Assembly: GCA_944321715.1 (NCBI GenBank)
Contig: CALUMJ010000014.1
Location: forward strand, 1 to 51,643
Origin: an uncultured Muribaculaceae bacterium
GTDB lineage: Bacteria > Bacteroidota > Bacteroidia > Bacteroidales > Muribaculaceae
Direction: 5' to 3'
DNA: 51,643 bases
Within the stretch, counting starts at the first letter, position 1. The number at the start of each line of letters is the position of its first letter. The position numbers were made by a program, and so were the translations under genes. Positions 47,059 to 51,643 of this stretch are shown piece by piece. The notes beneath the pieces were generated by a model that was given only the letters and a program-made list of their open reading frames with translations, was not told the origin of the DNA and did no database searches.

Positions 47059-47772
47059 ATGGAAGAATTGAAGTATCATTACAAGTATCCCCATCCGGCC
47101 GTTACCACCGATTCGGTAGTGTTTGGCTTTGATGGCAAGTCGCTTCACATTTTATTAGTGGAACGAGGCATTGAGCCATACAAGGGTTCGTGGGCATTGC
47201 CGGGAGGGTTCATGAAGATTGACGAAACGGTAGAGGATTGTGCCAAACGCGAGCTGAGTGAGGAAACAGGCGTTACCGATGTATATTTGGAGCAGTTCCA
47301 CACGTTCAGCGCAGTGTACCGCGACCCTCGCGAGCGAGTAGTGACTGTGGCGTTTTTCGCCCTTGTGAGGAAATCCGACTTTCAGTTGCTTGCCGGCGAC
47401 GATGCGGCACGGGCAAGTTGGTTTGAGGTGGACGAGCTTCCTCCGCTCGCATTCGACCACGATGAAATCATCAAGATGGCTCGTGAACACATAAAGGAGG
47501 TGCTGCGTACACGTCCGATTGCGTTCAAACTGCTCGATGAGAAATTTTCGATAGCCGAGTTGCAGCGACTATATGAAGCAATCAACGGTACGCAATATGA
47601 CCGCCGTAATTTCCATAAAAAGATGACATCGACGGGTTATTTGCGCTCCGAAGGTGTCAGCACGGTAGCCAATCACAATCGTTTCCCCAATCTTTATAGC
47701 TTTGATGAAGACACTTATGTTGAGGAGCAAGAAGCTTCACCTAAGAAGTGGAATCCTTTTAATGTCAAATAA
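47059..47772 (+). CDS. Nudix hydrolase-like transcriptional regulator (NrtR type)
   Basis: A 237-residue protein. Residues about 18-150 hold a Nudix domain with a complete Nudix box GGFMKIDETVEDCAKRELSEETGV; residues about 155-225 form a winged-helix segment (KFSIAELQRLYEAINGTQYDRRNFHKKMTSTGYL), the NrtR architecture. NrtR proteins repress NAD or sugar-related genes and sense ADP-ribose or similar ligands. The Nudix box still has REx2EE, so hydrolysis is possible. No NAD biosynthesis gene is adjacent. The ATG at 47059 follows the promoter above; a longer reading from 47026 starts inside the -7 box. Confidence 0.88.
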   Translation: MEELKYHYKYPHPAVTTDSVVFGFDGKSLHILLVERGIEPYKGSWALPGGFMKIDETVEDCAKRELSEETGVTDVYLEQFHTFSAVYRDPRERVVTVAFFALVRKSDFQLLAGDDAARASWFEVDELPPLAFDHDEIIKMAREHIKEVLRTRPIAFKLLDEKFSIAELQRLYEAINGTQYDRRNFHKKMTSTGYLRSEGVSTVANHNRFPNLYSFDEDTYVEEQEASPKKWNPFNVK

Positions 47773-47783
47773 TAAAAGAAACG

Positions 47784-48524
47784 ATGAAAACTGAGATTTA
47801 CAACCTTATTATCCTTGATGAATCGGGTTCGATGGATTGCGTCAAGTCGCAAACCATCAGCGGGTGCAATGAAACTATCAACACAATTCGTTCGGCACAA
47901 GAGAAATTTGCCGGTACGCAAGAGCATTATGTGAGTATTTATGCTTTTCAGGCCGACGGACATGTGCCATCGCGTTACATTGTCAAAAACGAGCCTATTG
48001 CCAACGTGAGGCACATCAATGGCGAGTTGTACGCCCCTTGGGGCAGTACACCGTTGTATGATGCCGTTGGTTCGACGCTGGTCGATTTGAAGGCTACGGT
48101 GAAAGGAAAGGAGATGGCAATCGGGAATGTGACCATCATCACCGACGGTATGGAAAATGCTTCACGGCACTATACACTGCAGAAGGTTGCAAAGATGATT
48201 GATGAGCTGAAAGAGCTTGGGTGGAGCTTTAATTTCATAGGGGCTAACATCGACGTGAAAGGGACTGCCGCATCGCTCAATATCGACAATTCAATGGAGT
48301 TCCAGCAAGACGCTGTCGGTACGCAGATGATGTTTGCCCGTGAGCGTAGTAGCCGCATGAGGTGGATGGAACGTACCAACGAAGTGATGATGGAAGCAGA
48401 TTATTGTGCAGCCCCAACTGGTGCCGCACCAGATTGTGAGAAATCAAAAGGAAAACGCAAAAACATCTTCAGCAGGCTCAGGGATGCTGCAGCCAATTAT
48501 TTTGAAGAAGAGGACAAGAAATGA
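47784..48524 (+). CDS. VWA-domain protein
   Basis: A 246-residue protein with a von Willebrand A domain from the start: MIDAS motif DESGSM (residues 11-16), the conserved Thr in WGSTPLYDAVGSTL and Asp in IITDGMEN. No signal peptide or membrane segment, so it is cytoplasmic. The C-terminal 60 residues are charged (EKSKGKRKNIFSRLRDAAANYFEEEDKK). Similar to stand-alone TerY-like VWA proteins; its partner is unknown. It begins 11 bases after the Nudix gene. Confidence 0.88.
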   Translation: MKTEIYNLIILDESGSMDCVKSQTISGCNETINTIRSAQEKFAGTQEHYVSIYAFQADGHVPSRYIVKNEPIANVRHINGELYAPWGSTPLYDAVGSTLVDLKATVKGKEMAIGNVTIITDGMENASRHYTLQKVAKMIDELKELGWSFNFIGANIDVKGTAASLNIDNSMEFQQDAVGTQMMFARERSSRMRWMERTNEVMMEADYCAAPTGAAPDCEKSKGKRKNIFSRLRDAAANYFEEEDKK

Positions 48525-48531
48525 AGCATTG

Positions 48532-48678
48532 ATGAACATCTATGTAAAAGGAAGCAAGGTGGGCGGAGCTATAAGCGACGCCCTCGGCTATCCTCTTGGA
48601 GCCGGCAATTGTCGGTGGCTTGGAATTGGTGGGTTGCAGTCGGCGTTGTGGGTAAAAAATAAAAAGGAAGCACGATGA
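48532..48678 (+). CDS. 48-residue small protein, translationally coupled
   Basis: A small open reading frame between the VWA gene (7 bases upstream) and the fucosyltransferase-like gene, whose start overlaps its stop as ATGA. It encodes a Gly-rich, slightly basic peptide (VGGAISDALGYPLGAGNCRWLGIGGLQSALW) with no signal peptide. The tight spacing on both sides argues that it is translated. I do not recognise its family. Confidence 0.55.
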   Translation: MNIYVKGSKVGGAISDALGYPLGAGNCRWLGIGGLQSALWVKNKKEAR

Positions 48679-49478
48679 AAACAATTCACTTGTCACCGAT
48701 AGGGGGATTGGGCAACAGGATAAGGACAATCGCATCGGTGTATAACTATTGCATTGGCAACGGCGCGAGGCTGGTAGTCCATTGGTTCAAGGAACGCCGA
48801 AAAGATGGGTTGAATGCTTCGTTCAATTCGTTATTTAAGCCAGTCGAGGCGTTTAACGTGGTTGATTGCCGATTTGCCGACTACTGGACTAATAATTTGC
48901 CTATGAAACGCAATCTGTATGTGCCTCGGCTGCTCGACTATGTGGCAGGACGCAAGGCATTGTACGACATCGGTAATGATGAGCTGCAGCGATGCACGAT
49001 TGATGGCGAAGTGGTGATTGTGACAGGGTCGCAGCAAGGAGAAATGTATCCACTGCACAAGTTGTTTGTGCCAGTTGGGGTGTTGCAGGCCGAGATTGAC
49101 GCATTCGGTCGCAGGCTTGGCGGGAATGTAGTTGGGTGTCACATACGTCGCACCGACAATGCTATCTCGATAAAAAACTCATCGATAGAGAAATTTGAAA
49201 GGCAATTGGATGCGCTTTTTGAAGCCGATGCTGAGGTGAAGGTGTTTCTGTGCTCGGACGATGAAGATGTGAAACGGCATTTTGTCGAGCGTTATGGCGA
49301 TTGCAAGATTGTCACTCGCCATTCGGTGCTTGAACGCGATTCGTGGCGTGGCATAGCCGATGCCGTGGTTGAGATGTGGCTATTGTCGAGGGCGCGGGTA
49401 ATATATGGGTCGTATTGGAGCTCTTTTTCCGACATTTCGGCTTCTCTTGGACATTCAAAATTAGTGGTTGTGAAGTGA
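48675..49478 (+). CDS. Fucosyltransferase-like glycosyltransferase
   Basis: A 267-residue protein. The beginning SPIGGLGNRIRTIASVYNYC resembles the G-G-L-G-N-x-(L/I) nucleotide-sugar loop of GT11/GT23-type fucosyltransferases; GNVVGCHIRRTDNAIS matches their HxRR(T/G)D motif, and WSSFSDISASLGH the terminal S-x-F-S/T block. So a GDP-sugar transferase, probably a fucosyltransferase, is likely; donor and acceptor are unknown. It is unusual for such an enzyme to be linked to a Nudix/VWA cluster rather than a polysaccharide locus. Confidence 0.7.
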   Translation: MKTIHLSPIGGLGNRIRTIASVYNYCIGNGARLVVHWFKERRKDGLNASFNSLFKPVEAFNVVDCRFADYWTNNLPMKRNLYVPRLLDYVAGRKALYDIGNDELQRCTIDGEVVIVTGSQQGEMYPLHKLFVPVGVLQAEIDAFGRRLGGNVVGCHIRRTDNAISIKNSSIEKFERQLDALFEADAEVKVFLCSDDEDVKRHFVERYGDCKIVTRHSVLERDSWRGIADAVVEMWLLSRARVIYGSYWSSFSDISASLGHSKLVVVK

Positions 49479-49520
49479 GTTAAGTGTTAAATAAAAAGTA
49501 TTAAAAAAGTAGTATCGGTG

Positions 49521-49658
49521 TTGTTGGTTGCAGTTTTTTTAACTAACTTCGCAACACGTATGTGAGGTACGTGCAGCCCCCTGTCGTGGGGCAAAGAAAC
49601 AAGCTATGGTAAAGCAAAAAGTTATAATATACACTCACAGATATTAATTATTACTATT
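49521..49658 (+). promoter_or_regulatory. Promoter and structured leader of the NifU-like/GGGtGRT operon
   Basis: TTG (49521-49523), 20 bases, TAACTTCG (49544-49551) give a near-consensus promoter. The transcript would begin close to hairpin 1, CACGTA/TACGTG (49555-49573, loop TGTGAGG), followed by hairpin 2, GCCCC/GGGGC (49576-49592, loop CTGTCGT), then an A-rich tail of about 66 bases to the ATG. The two tandem hairpins and unpaired purine-rich linker (AAAGAAACAAG) resemble a cis-regulatory RNA, but I recognise no riboswitch class. Confidence 0.55.
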
Positions 49659-50351
49659 ATGGTTTATTCACAGGAAGTACAACACATGTGCTGTGTAAAA
49701 AAGGGAGCTAACCACCCTTCTGCCCCTATACCAGAGGAAGGAAAATGGGTTAGGTCGAAAGAAATCAAGGATATTTCGGGGCTTACCCACGGAATAGGGT
49801 GGTGTGCTCCGCAACAAGGCGCTTGCAAGTTGACTCTCAACATCAAAGAAGGTATCATTCAAGAAGCATTGGTTGAAACTATCGGTTGCTCGGGTATGAC
49901 CCACTCGGCAGCAATGGCATCGGAAATACTTCCGGGCAAGACAGTGCTTGAAGCATTGAATACCGACCTTGTGTGCGATGCAATCAACACTGCAATGCGC
50001 GAATTATTCCTCCAGATTGCATACGGTCGTTCGCAATCGGCCTTCTCTGAAGGTGGCCTCGTTGTAGGAGCTTCGCTTGAAGACCTCGGCAAGGGCTTGC
50101 GCAGCCAAGTGGGAACTATGTTTGGCACATTGGCAAAAGGCCCTCGTTACCTTGAAATGGCCGAAGGATATTGCACACGCATGGCTCTTGATGAAGACAA
50201 CCAAGTTATTGGTTACGAATTCTTGCACCTTGGCAAGTTTACCGATGCCCTCAAGAATGGCTTGACCCCCGAAGAGGCTCTTGAAAAGGCAAAAGGCCAC
50301 TACGGACGTTTTGAAGAGGCAGCTAAATATATTGACCCACGTAAAGAATAA
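49659..50351 (+). CDS. NifU-like iron-sulfur cluster scaffold family protein
   Basis: A 230-residue protein related to the U-type scaffold domain (IscU/NifU N-terminal): GWCAPQQGACKLTLNIKEGIIQEALVETIGCSGMTHSAAMASEILPGKTVLEAL contains the conserved Cys positions and the helix of that fold. The N-terminus has an additional CC pair. Longer than classical IscU (about 130 residues). Codon use is strongly biased (CGT, GAA, AAC, GGC), suggesting high expression. It is the first gene of a two-gene operon with a GGGtGRT family protein 15 bases downstream. Confidence 0.8.
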   Translation: MVYSQEVQHMCCVKKGANHPSAPIPEEGKWVRSKEIKDISGLTHGIGWCAPQQGACKLTLNIKEGIIQEALVETIGCSGMTHSAAMASEILPGKTVLEALNTDLVCDAINTAMRELFLQIAYGRSQSAFSEGGLVVGASLEDLGKGLRSQVGTMFGTLAKGPRYLEMAEGYCTRMALDEDNQVIGYEFLHLGKFTDALKNGLTPEEALEKAKGHYGRFEEAAKYIDPRKE

Positions 50352-50366
50352 AAGGAGGACACCACA

Positions 50367-51377
50367 ATGTTAAGAGAAGTAAAATTTGAATCGCAAGACC
50401 GCCGTATCAAGCAAATCCTTGCTGCTCTCAACGAATACGGCATTAAAGATATAGAAGAAGCCAACAAGATTTGTGAAGAGGCCGGCATCGACCCTTACAA
50501 GACTTGTGAAGAAACTCAGCCGATATGCTTTGAAAATGCAAAGTGGGCCTACGTGGTTGGTGCTGCTATTGCATTGAAGAAAGGTTGCAAGAATGCAGCC
50601 GACGCAGCCGAGGCCATCGGTATCGGTTTGCAAGCATTCTGCATTCCTGGCTCTGTTGCCGATGACCGTAAGGTAGGTTTAGGCCATGGTAACCTTGCTG
50701 CACGTCTTCTCCGTGAAGAAACAAAGTGCTTCGCATTCTTGGCTGGCCATGAATCGTTTGCAGCAGCCGAAGGCGCAATAAAGATTGCCGCAAAGGCCGA
50801 CAAAGTGCGCAAGGAACCGTTGCGTGTGATTCTTAATGGCCTTGGCAAGGATGCTGCTCAAATCATCTCGCGTATCAACGGCTTTACATACGTTCGCACA
50901 GAATTTGACTATTTCACTGGCGAATTGAAAGTTGTTGAGGAGATTCCTTACTCGAAAGGTCCGCGCGCCAAAGTTAAATGCTATGGTGTCGATGACGTGC
51001 GTGAAGGCGTAGCCGTGATGTGGAAAGAGGGCGTTGACGTGTCAATCACAGGCAACTCGACCAACCCGACTCGCTTCCAGCACCCGGTAGCTGGCACATA
51101 TAAGAAAGAACGTGTGCTTGCTGGCAAGCCATATTTCTCGGTTGCATCGGGTGGTGGCACAGGCCGCACTTTGCACCCCGACAACATGGCTGCTGGCCCT
51201 GCATCATACGGTATGACCGACACTATGGGCCGTATGCATAGCGACGCTCAATTTGCTGGTTCGTCGTCGGTTCCTGCACACGTTGAGATGATGGGCTTCC
51301 TTGGTATCGGTAACAACCCGATGGTAGGTTGCACAGTGGCAGTAGCCGTTGACGTTGCAACAGCTTTGAGCAAGTAA
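50367..51377 (+). CDS. GGGtGRT family protein
   Basis: A 336-residue protein containing VASGGGTGRTLHPDNMAAGPASYGMTDTMGRMHSD, which is the sequence that gives the GGGtGRT protein family its name. Its biochemical role is unknown. It is preceded by a NifU-like gene and an RBS-like AAAGGAGG just upstream of the ATG. Codon use indicates high expression. The N-terminus carries CEEAGIDPYKTCEETQPIC, three Cys that could bind a cluster from the scaffold partner. Confidence 0.85.
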   Translation: MLREVKFESQDRRIKQILAALNEYGIKDIEEANKICEEAGIDPYKTCEETQPICFENAKWAYVVGAAIALKKGCKNAADAAEAIGIGLQAFCIPGSVADDRKVGLGHGNLAARLLREETKCFAFLAGHESFAAAEGAIKIAAKADKVRKEPLRVILNGLGKDAAQIISRINGFTYVRTEFDYFTGELKVVEEIPYSKGPRAKVKCYGVDDVREGVAVMWKEGVDVSITGNSTNPTRFQHPVAGTYKKERVLAGKPYFSVASGGGTGRTLHPDNMAAGPASYGMTDTMGRMHSDAQFAGSSSVPAHVEMMGFLGIGNNPMVGCTVAVAVDVATALSK

Positions 51378-51408
51378 CAAGAATTAGAATTAGCTTGTTG
51401 AAATAACG

Positions 51409-51443
51409 CAAGTACCTGCGGCTTATTGCCGTGGGTACTTTTT
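51409..51443 (+). terminator. Terminator of the NifU-like/GGGtGRT operon
   Basis: AAGTACCTGCGG and CCGTGGGTACTT form a stem with one mismatch around a CTTATTG loop, followed by TTTTTT. Confidence 0.85.
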
Positions 51444-51530
51444 TGTTGTAATTTGGGTATTTGCTGGCAGCTGGAGGAATAAGGATACATGCGCCTTTTG
51501 CAATTGGGACTTGAGGTGTGGGAAGTAAAA

Positions 51531-51571
51531 AAGCGCCGCTTTTCACTTGATTGCGAAAAGCGGCGCTTTTT
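51531..51571 (-). terminator. Terminator downstream of tRNA-Ala
   Basis: AAGCGCCGCTTTTC and GAAAAGCGGCGCTT form a perfect 14-bp stem with a 10-base loop. T-runs flank it on both strands; it lies just beyond the 3' end of the minus-strand tRNA. Confidence 0.85.
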
Positions 51572-51575
51572 ATTG

Positions 51576-51643
51576 TGGAGTATAGCGGACTCGAACCGCT
51601 TACCTCAACACTGCCAGTGTTGCGCTCTACCAGATGAGCTAAT
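51576..51643 (-). tRNA. tRNA-Ala (GGC anticodon), 5' end outside window
   Basis: The minus strand shows D arm GCTC/GAGC, anticodon stem CAACA/TGTTG with loop CTGGCAG (anticodon GGC), T arm AGCGGTTCGAGTCCGCT and acceptor 3' strand ATACTCC followed by A. The 5' strand of the acceptor is cut off except for two bases. Position 70 is T, compatible with the G3-U70 pair of alanine tRNAs. No CCA is encoded. Confidence 0.88.

Noticed and set aside
51576-51643. tRNA-Ala without the G3-U70 identity pair
   Set aside because: Position 70 is T as expected and position 3 lies outside the window, so nothing abnormal can be claimed.

Overview
The window looks like chromosomal DNA of a Bacteroidales bacterium, possibly a gut Muribaculaceae or close relative. 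The evidence is a frdCAB/sdhCAB operon in the Bacteroidetes order, repeated promoters of the Bacteroidales type (TTTG, 19 bases, TAnnTTTG), BspA-like leucine-rich repeats, and AsmA, TolC and LytS/LytTR proteins typical of that order. The family assignment is inference; the order is well supported.

Layout. 1-1100: two abutting gene remnants (metallophosphoesterase, BspA-like). 1190-6490: SIMPL protein, DUF5715-like lipoprotein, large AsmA-like protein. 6515-8370: tRNA-Arg(CCT), repeats, a lipocalin-like lipoprotein and an IS982-like transposase stub. 8385-11879 (minus): fumarate reductase/succinate dehydrogenase. 12223-14562 (minus): RNase R. 14776-18299: a decayed stretch holding an RND permease C-terminus, nested palindromic repeats, an EamA protein and a two-component pair with a lost ATG start and a kinase frameshift. 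18285-21380: a redox cluster (EFR1-type flavodoxin/ferredoxin, flavodoxin lipoprotein, ferredoxin-containing aldo/keto reductase). 21590-24135: internally deleted TonB-dependent receptor, PAP2 phosphatase fused to a barrel-like domain, DgkA. 24197-25517 (minus): a radical SAM/SPASM enzyme and a small peptide with two CVYGPP repeats, a likely RiPP system. 25809-30376 (minus): thioredoxin, DnaE, RuvX. 30805-37428: TolC/MacA/MacB efflux operon with its own LytS/LytTR regulators. 37644-38081: TadA. 38140-44792: a TPP-riboswitch thiamin operon (thiD, thiS, two ThiE-like genes, thiG, thiC, a flavodoxin-like reductase, thiH). 44798-46964: phosphopantetheinyl transferase and a divergent MltF-like lytic transglycosylase. 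47059-49478: Nudix regulator-like protein, VWA protein, a 48-residue peptide and a fucosyltransferase-like protein. 49659-51377: a NifU-like scaffold protein and a GGGtGRT family protein behind a structured leader. The window ends in a partial tRNA-Ala.

The most noteworthy items are the radical SAM plus CVYGPP peptide pair, a family of palindromic mobile repeats whose ends contain promoter-like TTTTG boxes (one copy appears to supply the -33 box of a downstream gene), the structured leader of the NifU/GGGtGRT operon, and a flavodoxin-like reductase in the thi operon where thiF might be expected. Several genes are broken, so parts of this region appear to be under relaxed selection.
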